Below, piece after piece: positions 1-5,670 of a stretch of 5,700 nucleotides of DNA. The stretch's first letter is position 1. The number at the start of each line of letters is the position of its first letter. Source of the stretch: Elstera litoralis (GTDB lineage: Bacteria; Pseudomonadota; Alphaproteobacteria; Elsterales; Elsteraceae); the NCBI RefSeq assembly GCF_000963705.1, contig NZ_LAJY01000448.1:1-5700 (forward strand). Direction: 5' to 3'. The position numbers and the translations under genes are program-made. The notes below the pieces were generated by a model. It saw nothing but the letters and a program-made list of their open reading frames with translations. It was not told the origin of the DNA and did not search any database.

Positions 1-243
1 CGTGTCTCTTCGTACCATCTTTGCCTAAAAACACAGCGTACTGCCGTGTTTCAAGCCGGTTTCGGTTTCGACACATTGATACAGACTGTTACAAATTTCG
101 CGCCGCCGCAGAAATTATACTGCGCTGCACGCTTTGGGCGGAACGATAACAGGAACCCTGTCATACATTGCTCTTCGCGGCTTGTTCTTCACCTGATATA
201 TAGGGAATGGCTCTTAACCCGTTCGGAGAAAGGCGAATCGCCG
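1..243. other. Noncoding leader upstream of the ftsK-like gene
   Basis: No convincing gene is seen here. The frame of the downstream translocase stays open back to a GTG at 46, but that 66-residue extension resembles no FtsK part and lacks a good ribosome binding site, so I treat it as untranslated. A TATACT at 116-121 resembles a -10 element, but the best -35 candidate (TTACAA, 89-94) is 21 bases away, too far for a confident promoter. A TATATA lies at 197-202, also without a well-placed -35. A short inverted repeat, ACAGG-AAC-CCTGT, sits at 149-161. The promoter for the downstream gene probably lies here, but I cannot fix it. Confidence 0.5.
225..233 (+). promoter_or_regulatory. Ribosome binding site that fixes the ftsK-like start
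   Basis: GGAGAAAGG lies 10 bases before the ATG at 244. It is the only purine-rich Shine-Dalgarno-like stretch close to a start codon in this frame. It favours ATG 244 over the upstream GTG at 46 and over the later ATGs at 271 and 301. Confidence 0.65.
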
Positions 244-3006
244 ATGAGTGTGCTCTCTGCACCTGTTTCTATGCACTCAGCCGTGCTGGAGGAGGATGCA
301 CCGATGGTGGACGCGGGCGCGTTGCTCCCCACCACGGCGGCGGCGTTCAATGCCTCGGTGGAAGGGCGCGGCTACCGCTGTCGTCTCTCGCCTCATGTTA
401 CCGCGAACGGCCAATTGGAATGGGCACTGCTGCCGACGGAAGGCGATGCGGCTCCGCTGCTGCTGACCGGCGAAACCTTGGAAGCGCGCGCCGTGGCGGG
501 GGCTCTGCTGTTCCTGCGCGGGCTTGAAGAGGGGATCACGCTGGGCCGGTCCCAGGCGCAAGCCGCTTACGACGCCGATGTCGCCGACCGCGATGCCGCC
601 TGCGACGCGCTGCTGGGCCAAGTGATCCGCCTGGAAACCATCGTCGAGGAAAGTGAAGCCGCCCAGGTCGCGGCGCGGGCGGAGGGGGAGCGGGTCCGGC
701 TCGACTTTGAATCCGACCTCGATCAAGTGCGCGAAGAGTTGGACCAGCTTCGGCTCGACCGCATCGCCGCCGAACAATCGCTGGCGGCCCTCGCCGAAAC
801 GCGTAAAGGCGCGGAAGCGGCGCTTGAAGCCCTGCAAGACGAACGGCTGGTGGCGGAACGCCTCGCCACCGAAGCGCGACTGGCGGCGGATTCGCTGCGC
901 CGTGAAGTCGCCCAACTGCGCGACGATCTCGACCGTGCCCGCCGCGAAACCGCTGCGGCGGTAGCCTTGCGCACGGCGGCGCTCGACGTAAAGCCCTTAC
1001 CGATGCCGGAACCTCTGGTTCTGGCAACCCCGGCCCCGCTGACCGAAGAGGAAGAGTTCGAAGCCCTGCTGGCGGAGGAAGCCGCCGAGGCCGCGCGCGC
1101 GCCTGAAACCGGGGCAGCGCCCATCGCGCCGCCAGTCCGCCCGGCATCGATGAGCCAGCTTCTCACCGAAACGCTCAACTCCCCCTTCGCCAATATTCTG
1201 CCGCCGAGCCTGAGCCCCAGCTTGGCCCCGATTGCGGCGCTGGCGGCTCCCGCCCCGTTCGCGGCGGCCAAACCCCACGACAGCGCCTTCAGCCTGCCGC
1301 CGATTGTGATCGAGAAGCGCGATGCGCCCTTCGTCGCCCCGCCGCCGGTAACGGTCGATCCCGAGCCGATCCTCGCCCCCGATGCCGAAGACGGGCGGCT
1401 GGAGACGGAAGAGGAGTCCGACGCGCCGGGGATCGATGAGGAGTCGCCCGAAACGCCGACGGACTTAGCCCCGCTGCCCGTCGTTCGTGCTTCTTACACG
1501 CTGCCCGCTGCCGAAATGCTGACCTGCCCGCCCGCCGACCGCGAACAGGCAGTGGAAGATGAGGTGCTGGATACCAACGCGCGCCAGCTCGAATCGGTGC
1601 TGCAAGACTTCAACATCAAGGGCGAAATCGTCGATGTCCGCCCCGGCCCGGTGGTGACGCTCTATGAGTTCGAGCCGGCGCCGGGGACGAAATCGTCGCG
1701 CATTATCGGGCTCGCCGAAGATATCGCCCGCTCGATGTCCGCCGTCGCCGTGCGCATCGCCGTGGTGCCGGGCCGCACGGTGATCGGCATTGAACTGCCG
1801 AACCCCCAGCGCGAGATGGTCTATTTGGGCGAAATGCTGCGCTCGGACGCTTATTCCGCCTCGGACGCGCGCCTGCCGCTCATTCTGGGCAAGGATATCG
1901 GCGGCGTGCCGGTGGTGGCCGATCTCGCGAAAATGCCGCATTTGCTGATCGCCGGAACCACGGGGTCGGGGAAGTCGGTGGGGATCAATACGATGATCCT
2001 CTCGCTGCTCTACCGCCACGGGCCGAAGGATTGCCGCCTGATTATGGTCGATCCGAAGATGTTGGAACTCTCGGTCTATGCCGATATTCCCCATCTGCTG
2101 ACGCCGGTTGTCACCGACCCCAAGAAAGCGGCGGTGGCGCTGAAATGGGCCGTGCGCGAAATGGAAGATCGCTACCGGGCGATGGCGCAACTCGGCGTGC
2201 GCAATATCGAAGGCTATAATGGCCGCGTCGCCGAAATGGAAGTCACCGGGGAACGGCCGATGCGCCGCGTCGCCGTGGGGGTCGACCGTGCCAACGGTCA
2301 GACGATTTTCGAAGATCATCCCATCGACCTCAAGCACCTGCCCTATATCGTCATCATCGTCGATGAAATGGCCGATTTGATGCTGGTGGCGGGCAAGGAA
2401 ATCGAAGCCACCATTCAGCGCTTGGCGCAAATGGCGCGCGCGGCGGGCATTCATATTATCATGGCCACCCAGCGCCCCTCGGTGGATGTGATTACCGGCA
2501 CGATCAAGGCGAATTTCCCCACGCGCATCAGCTTCCAGGTCACGAGCAAGATCGATAGCCGCACCATTCTGGGCGATGCCGGGGCCGAACAGCTCCTGGG
2601 CCAGGGCGATATGTTGCATATGGCGGGCGGCGGGCGCATTACCCGCGTCCATGCGCCCTTCGTGTCCGATCAAGAGGTCGAACAGGTCGTCCAATTCCTC
2701 AAAAGTCAGGGCCTGCCCGACTATGTGGAAGGCGTCACCACCGAAGAGGAGGTGGAGGAGGAGCGTGGCGGCCTCGGCCTTTCCGGCGGTTCCGGCGACG
2801 GCCCGCAGGACGAGCTTTACGATCAGGCGGTCGCCCTAGTGATGCGCGAGCGCAAGGCTTCGACCAGTTTCATTCAGCGCTACCTTCAGATCGGCTATAA
2901 CCGCGCCGCGCGCCTCGTGGAGCGGATGGAGGCGGAAGGCGTTGTCGGCGCACCAAATCACGTCGGGAAACGGGAAGTGCTGCTGACCATTCGCCGGGAA
3001 ACCTAA
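244..3006 (+). CDS. ftsK: FtsK/SpoIIIE-family DNA translocase, soluble coiled-coil variant
   Basis: This 920-residue protein is a hexameric, ATP-driven double-stranded DNA pump of the FtsK/SpoIIIE/SftA family, which clears and aligns chromosome termini at division. Seen in the sequence: an unrecognised N-terminal segment (residues 1-100); a heptad-like, Glu/Arg/Ala/Leu-rich coiled coil (about 103-243); a Pro/Ala/Glu-rich linker (about 244-415); and the motor (about 420-830). The motor has Walker A GTTGSGKS at 571-578 (K577), Walker B at 702-708 ending in D707-E708, and ATQRPSVDVITG from 741. A winged-helix gamma domain follows (about 856-916) with GYNRAARLVERM, keeping the Asn/Arg/Glu spacing of the KOPS-reading helix. 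Classical FtsK starts with about four membrane helices. None is visible here, so the architecture recalls Bacillus SftA. The motor wording, including the insert before Walker B, is alphaproteobacterial. Downstream lie arsC-like genes instead of the lolA often found after the housekeeping ftsK, which hints at a second paralogue (inference). Motor identity is very secure; the cellular role is less so. Confidence 0.95.
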   Translation: MSVLSAPVSMHSAVLEEDAPMVDAGALLPTTAAAFNASVEGRGYRCRLSPHVTANGQLEWALLPTEGDAAPLLLTGETLEARAVAGALLFLRGLEEGITLGRSQAQAAYDADVADRDAACDALLGQVIRLETIVEESEAAQVAARAEGERVRLDFESDLDQVREELDQLRLDRIAAEQSLAALAETRKGAEAALEALQDERLVAERLATEARLAADSLRREVAQLRDDLDRARRETAAAVALRTAALDVKPLPMPEPLVLATPAPLTEEEEFEALLAEEAAEAARAPETGAAPIAPPVRPASMSQLLTETLNSPFANILPPSLSPSLAPIAALAAPAPFAAAKPHDSAFSLPPIVIEKRDAPFVAPPPVTVDPEPILAPDAEDGRLETEEESDAPGIDEESPETPTDLAPLPVVRASYTLPAAEMLTCPPADREQAVEDEVLDTNARQLESVLQDFNIKGEIVDVRPGPVVTLYEFEPAPGTKSSRIIGLAEDIARSMSAVAVRIAVVPGRTVIGIELPNPQREMVYLGEMLRSDAYSASDARLPLILGKDIGGVPVVADLAKMPHLLIAGTTGSGKSVGINTMILSLLYRHGPKDCRLIMVDPKMLELSVYADIPHLLTPVVTDPKKAAVALKWAVREMEDRYRAMAQLGVRNIEGYNGRVAEMEVTGERPMRRVAVGVDRANGQTIFEDHPIDLKHLPYIVIIVDEMADLMLVAGKEIEATIQRLAQMARAAGIHIIMATQRPSVDVITGTIKANFPTRISFQVTSKIDSRTILGDAGAEQLLGQGDMLHMAGGGRITRVHAPFVSDQEVEQVVQFLKSQGLPDYVEGVTTEEEVEEERGGLGLSGGSGDGPQDELYDQAVALVMRERKASTSFIQRYLQIGYNRAARLVERMEAEGVVGAPNHVGKREVLLTIRRET

Positions 3007-3040
3007 GCGAAATAATGCGAACGTATTAACCTTCCTTTAG

Positions 3041-3070
3041 ACGCTTACCCGAAATGATACGGGTAAGCGT
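3041..3070. repeat. Perfect 11-bp inverted repeat between ftsK-like and arsC-like genes
   Basis: ACGCTTACCCG (3041-3051) and CGGGTAAGCGT (3060-3070) are exact reverse complements around an 8-base loop. The hairpin starts 35 bases after the translocase stop and ends 26 bases before the next start. No T-run follows on either strand, so it is not a textbook intrinsic terminator. It could be a factor-assisted terminator or RNA 3'-end stabiliser, an operator for a dimeric regulator, or a leader hairpin just ahead of the next ribosome binding site. A further copy of CGGGTAAG at 3104-3111 could compete for the 5' arm. Confidence 0.85.
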
Positions 3071-3077
3071 TCAACAC

Positions 3078-3085
3078 AGGAAAGG
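3078..3085 (+). promoter_or_regulatory. Ribosome binding site deciding the start of the ArsC-like pseudoenzyme
   Basis: AGGAAAGG ends 11 bases before the GTG at 3097. The other in-frame GTG (3085) overlaps this element and so cannot use it, which is why I place the start at 3097. The spacing is slightly long. Confidence 0.5.
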
Positions 3086-3096
3086 TGGGTAGGTGG

Positions 3097-3567
3097 GTGG
3101 CATCGGGTAAGATCAATATTCTGTTTCTCTCGGCGGGCAATGCCATGCGGTCGATTTTGGCCGAGGCGCTGCTGAACCGGATCGCGTCTGAGCGTTTTCG
3201 CGCGTTTTCGGCAGGCAGCAGCCCCTTGTGCCGGGTCGATCCGCAGGCGGTCGCGCTGCTGCGAACCCTTGGGTACGATACCAAGGCGTTGCGCTCCAAA
3301 TGCTGGGTGGAGTTTCTCGCCCCCACCGCGCCGGTAATGGATGTGATCGTTCTCATCGGCGGCACGATGCTGCGCACCGCTTGGCCGGGTGAGCCTTTGG
3401 TTCTAGAATGGCACATCCCGACCGAGCTTCAGCCGGATCACATCCTGTCGGACCAGGTTGCCCACATCTACGGTCTATTGGAAGCGCGCATCGCGCATCT
3501 TGCTTCGCAACCCTTGGACCTCTTCAAAGAGGCTTCCGGTGAAGAGAGCATAAGTTTGGTTGCTTAG
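3097..3567 (+). CDS. ArsC / LMW-phosphatase fold protein lacking catalytic cysteines
   Basis: This 156-residue protein has the low-molecular-weight tyrosine phosphatase / thioredoxin-linked arsenate reductase fold, but its active site is gone. The P-loop, normally CTGNSARS, reads SAGNAMRS at residues 12-19. The nucleophilic Cys is Ser12, while the loop Arg18 and Ser19 remain. The TVCD segment reads LIGG (86-89), and a three-residue deletion removes the region of the last resolving Cys. The scaffold is otherwise well kept: SILAEALL, RFRAFSAGS, LRSKCW and AWPG. By hand count, residues 6-85 match the downstream paralogue at 43 of 80 positions without gaps; the C-terminal half diverges more. The intact frame suggests a retained product and not decay. 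Such a protein cannot reduce arsenate or dephosphorylate by the family mechanism. It might bind an oxyanion or a phosphoprotein, or partner the neighbour (inference). Start is GTG 3097; GTG 3085 is an alternative. Confidence 0.85.
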   Translation: MASGKINILFLSAGNAMRSILAEALLNRIASERFRAFSAGSSPLCRVDPQAVALLRTLGYDTKALRSKCWVEFLAPTAPVMDVIVLIGGTMLRTAWPGEPLVLEWHIPTELQPDHILSDQVAHIYGLLEARIAHLASQPLDLFKEASGEESISLVA

Positions 3568-3608
3568 GATAGATATTTTTTCTCAAAAAAGAAGTAGGTT
3601 TTCAGGCG

Positions 3609-3637
3609 TTCAAAAAATTAAACTCTGATTTTTTGAA
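3609..3637. repeat. Perfect 10-bp A/T palindrome upstream of arsC
   Basis: TTCAAAAAAT (3609-3618) and ATTTTTTGAA (3628-3637) are exact reverse complements separated by 9 bases. The dyad lies about 70 bases before the arsC start and directly beside the TAATAT, the place expected for an operator. As RNA it would be a weak stem, so a protein-binding site is the likelier reading. Confidence 0.75.
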
Positions 3638-3697
3638 ATAATATCGTCATAAAAAATGCCCATATTACAGAGATTCAGGTGTTTCTGATCGATCTAT

Positions 3698-3702
3698 GGG
3701 AG
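3698..3702 (+). promoter_or_regulatory. Ribosome binding site deciding the arsC start
   Basis: GGGAG sits six bases before the GTG at 3709. The upstream in-frame GTG at 3679 has no comparable element, and its 10 extra residues do not belong to the family fold, so 3709 is preferred. Confidence 0.6.
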
Positions 3703-3708
3703 CCCAAT

Positions 3709-4212
3709 GTGAGTATCCATTCGTCTCAGTTTACTGTTTTGTTTCTCTGCACGGGAAATTCTGCCCGCTCTATTCTCGCAGAAGCAATTTTAACCCAACT
3801 GGCCGGCGATCGGTTTCAGGCCTATTCGGCGGGCAGCCACCCCAAGAGCGAGGTCAATCCCTTTGCGCTCGACCTGCTGCGCCAGAAGGGCCATGACGTT
3901 ACGGGCCTGCGCTCCAAAAGCTGGACCGAGTTCAGCCGACCGGGGGCACCGGCGATGGATTTCATCTTTACCGTCTGCGACGCCGCCCACCGGGAATCCT
4001 GCCCCGCGTGGCCCGGCGCGCCGATGACGGCCCATTGGGGCATGGCGGACCCCGCCGCTGTCATCGGGACCGATGCTGAAAAGCGCATCGCCTTCGAACG
4101 AACCTACGATCTGATGCGGCGGCGCATTCAAATCTATATAAATTTACCCCTCGGAACGCTCACGAAGCTTTCCCTGCTGAATTCGCTTACCGAGATTGGC
4201 CGGGCCGCCTAA
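3709..4212 (+). CDS. arsC: ArsC-type arsenate reductase / low-molecular-weight phosphatase
   Basis: This 167-residue cytosolic protein belongs to the thioredoxin-coupled ArsC family with the low-molecular-weight phosphatase fold. The family reduces arsenate to arsenite through a Cys relay. The P-loop CTGNSARS spans residues 14-21, with nucleophile C14 and loop R20. TVCD gives C90 and D91, and ESCP gives C98. The eight-residue spacing of C90 and C98 resembles the Cys pair of staphylococcal pI258 ArsC. Other family signatures are SILAEAIL, AYSAGSHP, LRSKSW, AWPGAPMTAHWG and ADPA. Length is normal. It follows a catalytically dead paralogue in tandem but is set off by an A+T-rich spacer that may carry its own promoter. 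It ends 5 bp from the convergent oxidase gene, with no terminator between. No arsR, arsB/acr3 or arsH is visible, so a protein-phosphatase role remains possible. Family assignment is firm; substrate is inferred. Confidence 0.92.
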   Translation: MSIHSSQFTVLFLCTGNSARSILAEAILTQLAGDRFQAYSAGSHPKSEVNPFALDLLRQKGHDVTGLRSKSWTEFSRPGAPAMDFIFTVCDAAHRESCPAWPGAPMTAHWGMADPAAVIGTDAEKRIAFERTYDLMRRRIQIYINLPLGTLTKLSLLNSLTEIGRAA

Positions 4213-4217
4213 AGGCC

Positions 4218-5332
4218 TCAATCCCCCGAAGCCCAGGCACTCACCTCGACAAGGCTGCGCTGACCCTGCACCAGCGCCGCCGCCGCCATGCCCGTGACCG
4301 CGCCGAATTTGAAGCCGTGGCCGGAACAGGCGGAAACCGCCAGCAGTCTATCCTGCTGGTGAAAAACGAAGCTCTCGCGCGGCTCGACCGTATAGAAGCA
4401 GACTTTCGGCTCTAGAATCCGGTAGCCGTCGAGATTGCGGAGATGCCCCCGACATTGCTCCACAACGGCGCGGGCCTCTTCAAGCGTCGCGGTGCGCGGG
4501 CCGTCCGGGTCGCCCTGGCGGGAGAATCGGTGATCGCCGATCTTCAGGCCCGTGCCGGGGATCGGCGGCACCAGATAATAGCCCGCATTATTGGCGCTGA
4601 TGTTCAGCATCATCGGCATGCGCCGCCACGCCGCCACCGTCTCAGCGGGCGGCGCGACATAGACGATTACCTGCCGCGAGGGGGTAACGCGCGCGCCAAG
4701 CTCCGGCAGCAGCTTCGTTAGCCACGCCCCCGCCGCCACGACCACGCATCGCCGCCGAGGCGCTCGCCGCTGGCAAGCCTGACCTCTCCGCCCACGGGAT
4801 CGACCGCGATCACCGGGCTGTGCGGGCGAATATCGAGCCCGGTGAAGGCCAAATGCCGCGCGAGACTTTGTATAATGCGTCCGCAGCGCAACGCCCCGCC
4901 GCTGCTCAGCCGATAGCCGCCGCTGGCAATCGCGGCCTCTTCCAGCAACGGATAATCGCGCGCTAAATCGGCCTCCGTCAGCCATTCCACCGCGTGCCCT
5001 TCGCGCAGGCCGATTTTTGCCAGCGTGTCGACGGTGGCGCGATTATCGGCGTGGCTCGGCCCGCCCAAGACCAGCGTGCCGGTTTCGACATAATGGCACT
5101 CGCCCAGATCGGACCACATCTCGTCCCAGGCAGCATAGGCTTCCGCTACCATGCGCGTGAAACCGAGGCGGGTGCCATAGGGGTAGCGGATCAAGCGATG
5201 GTCATCGACCGAGCTTCCAACCGGGTTGGGCAACGGCCCCTGTTCCAGCACCACGACCTCCGCCCCCGCCTTCTGCAAGGCCCAGGCGGTCGAGAGCCCC
5301 GCAATGCCGCCGCCGACGATAATCACCCGCAT
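4218..5332 (-). pseudogene. Frameshifted monomeric sarcosine oxidase-like FAD oxidoreductase
   Basis: Read from ATG 5332 (AAGGAAG just upstream), the first frame gives the N-terminal half and stops at 4718-4720. The rest lies in another frame ending with TGA at 4218-4220. Adding one base between 4745 and 4746 restores D-A-V-V-V-A-A-G-A-W and a 371-residue protein of normal length for monomeric sarcosine oxidase / N-methyltryptophan oxidase. These enzymes oxidise secondary or N-methyl amines, giving H2O2. In restored numbering, GGGIAG (7-12) and E30 bind FAD, and R46 aligns with the substrate-site Arg49 of sarcosine oxidase. K264 in GLKIGDH matches the oxygen-activating Lys265, C312 in KVCFYT matches the Cys that covalently holds FAD, and SGHGFKFG is at 337-344. 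Val42 replaces sarcosine oxidase His45, so the substrate may differ. Because all landmarks survive, the frameshift is recent, a sequence error, or (less likely) programmed. Confidence 0.88.
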
Positions 5333-5354
5333 GATGCTTCCTTTTCCCGCAGAG

Positions 5355-5370
5355 ATGCTTAGCCAAGCAT
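5355..5370. repeat. Palindrome in the oxidase 5' region
   Basis: ATGCTT and AAGCAT are perfect 6-bp arms around the 4-base loop AGCC. The dyad centre lies about 30 bases upstream of the oxidase ATG, in its leader or promoter. On the minus strand a TATGCT (5371-5366) overlaps it and could be a -10 box. An operator is possible; so is chance. Confidence 0.45.
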
Positions 5371-5377
5371 AGGCGGC

Positions 5378-5395
5378 GGGGGAGGGGAAGGGGGG
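5378..5395 (+). other. G-tract cluster containing two KOPS-like octamers
   Basis: Runs of five, four and six G (5378-5382, 5384-5387, 5390-5395) are separated by one or two A. Two overlapping windows, GGGGAGGG (5379-5386) and GGGAAGGG (5385-5392), match the Escherichia coli FtsK-orienting consensus GGGNAGGG on the plus strand. G-rich DNA matches this consensus easily, so functional KOPS identity is unproven. Confidence 0.4.
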
Positions 5396-5464
5396 AGACG
5401 TAAATCATGACGAAAAAAAGACAAATAACGAAAATGCAGCCTAAGTCTTGTCTGGCCAGTACCC

Positions 5465-5493
5465 AAAAAAAAGCCCCGCGGAAAACCGCGGGG
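5465..5493 (-). terminator. Strong intrinsic terminator on the minus strand
   Basis: On the minus strand CCCCGCGG (5493-5486), loop TTTT and CCGCGGGG (5481-5474) form a perfect all-G/C 8-bp stem, followed after one C by eight T (5472-5465). The plus-strand side has no T-run, so it acts on transcripts entering from the right and insulates the oxidase gene from them. Confidence 0.85.
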
Positions 5494-5538
5494 ACAAGTT
5501 GAACAGGGAGGCTTCACGTCTGGGAGACGTAGGGTTTG

Positions 5539-5570
5539 AAAAAAACCCCTGGCCGGGAGGGAACCCGGCC
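5539..5570 (-). terminator. Second, weaker terminator-like hairpin
   Basis: On the minus strand GGCCGGG (5570-5564) pairs with CCCGGCC (5557-5551) across a 6-base loop. Seven T (5545-5539) follow, but five bases (AGGGG) separate stem and T-run, which is not ideal. It may be an upstream terminator in tandem with the one at 5465-5493, or one stem of a structured RNA. Confidence 0.45.
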
Positions 5571-5647
5571 GATTGCTGCGTCGCAACAATCACAAGAACA
5601 GACTTAAGGTCTTAAGCGTCTCAAAACTAGAGGCAAAATTCCGCGCC

Positions 5648-5670
5648 AGACATGCGCAACCCGCATGTCT
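5648..5670. repeat. Perfect 9-bp inverted repeat
   Basis: AGACATGCG (5648-5656) and CGCATGTCT (5662-5670) flank a 5-base loop. No proper T-run follows on either strand, so it is not a terminator by itself. It may be a regulator site for a gene beyond the right edge or the first stem of the candidate RNA. Confidence 0.75.

Larger units (their letters stand above)
3568..3708. promoter_or_regulatory. A+T-rich intergenic region with A/T tracts, probable control region of arsC
   Basis: By hand count only 26 of the 100 bases from 3571 to 3670 are G or C, in sharp contrast to the G+C-rich genes on both sides. Five six-base A or T tracts occur (3576-3581, 3585-3590, 3612-3617, 3629-3634, 3651-3656), the first two forming a small hairpin around CTC. 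A TAATAT at 3639-3644 resembles a -10 box but has no good -35. The composition suits a promoter with UP-element-like or curved DNA, or a site for a nucleoid or repressor protein. It suggests that the second arsC-like gene has its own promoter. Confidence 0.5.
5465..5670 (-). ncRNA. Candidate structured RNA: hairpin array ending in a terminator
   Basis: Reading the minus strand, successive stems are 5670-5648 (perfect 9 bp, AGACATGCG arms), 5621-5600 (5 bp plus 3 bp with a bulge), 5590-5572 (ATTG/CAAT and TGCG/CGCA arms with a C-A mismatch), 5570-5551 (7 bp), 5550-5531 (AGGG/CCCT plus three A-T pairs with one bulged C), 5530-5516 (perfect 6 bp, loop of three) and the terminator stem 5493-5474. 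The three stems from 5570 to 5516 abut without a spare base. I do not recognise a known RNA family (not tmRNA, SRP RNA or a tRNA). It could equally be the 3' untranslated end of a gene to the right, and no promoter was identified. Confidence 0.35.

Noticed and set aside
141..156. GAAC-N8-GAAC resembling the alphaproteobacterial LexA box
   Set aside because: The known box is GAAC-N7-GAAC (or GTTC-N7-GTTC). The spacing here is 8, so SOS control cannot be claimed.
46..243. N-terminal extension of the translocase from GTG 46
   Set aside because: There is no ribosome binding site near 46 and the segment has no resemblance to an FtsK domain. ATG 244 has a purine-rich site at suitable spacing.
277..1278. 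Several minus-strand open frames opposite the coiled-coil region
   Set aside because: Low-complexity Arg/Ala/Ser-rich translations without family motifs or ribosome binding sites, explained by codon bias of the plus-strand gene.
1465..2694. Long open frame of 409 codons on the minus strand inside the translocase gene
   Set aside because: It is the antisense of a conserved FtsK motor. Its His/Arg/Asp-rich composition is typical of a shadow frame in G+C-rich DNA.
3041..3070. Classical rho-independent terminator after the translocase
   Set aside because: The perfect stem has no T-tract on either side, so it is listed as an inverted repeat of unknown role.
5501..5530. Plus-strand gene start after the GGGAGG at 5506-5511
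   Set aside because: No ATG, GTG or TTG lies at usable spacing. The following bases form a hairpin and reach a stop codon quickly in frame.
5359..5589. 76-codon minus-strand frame in the right-end region
   Set aside because: The translation is Pro/Arg/Phe-rich low complexity, it runs through the strong terminator and hairpins, and it shows no recognisable domain.
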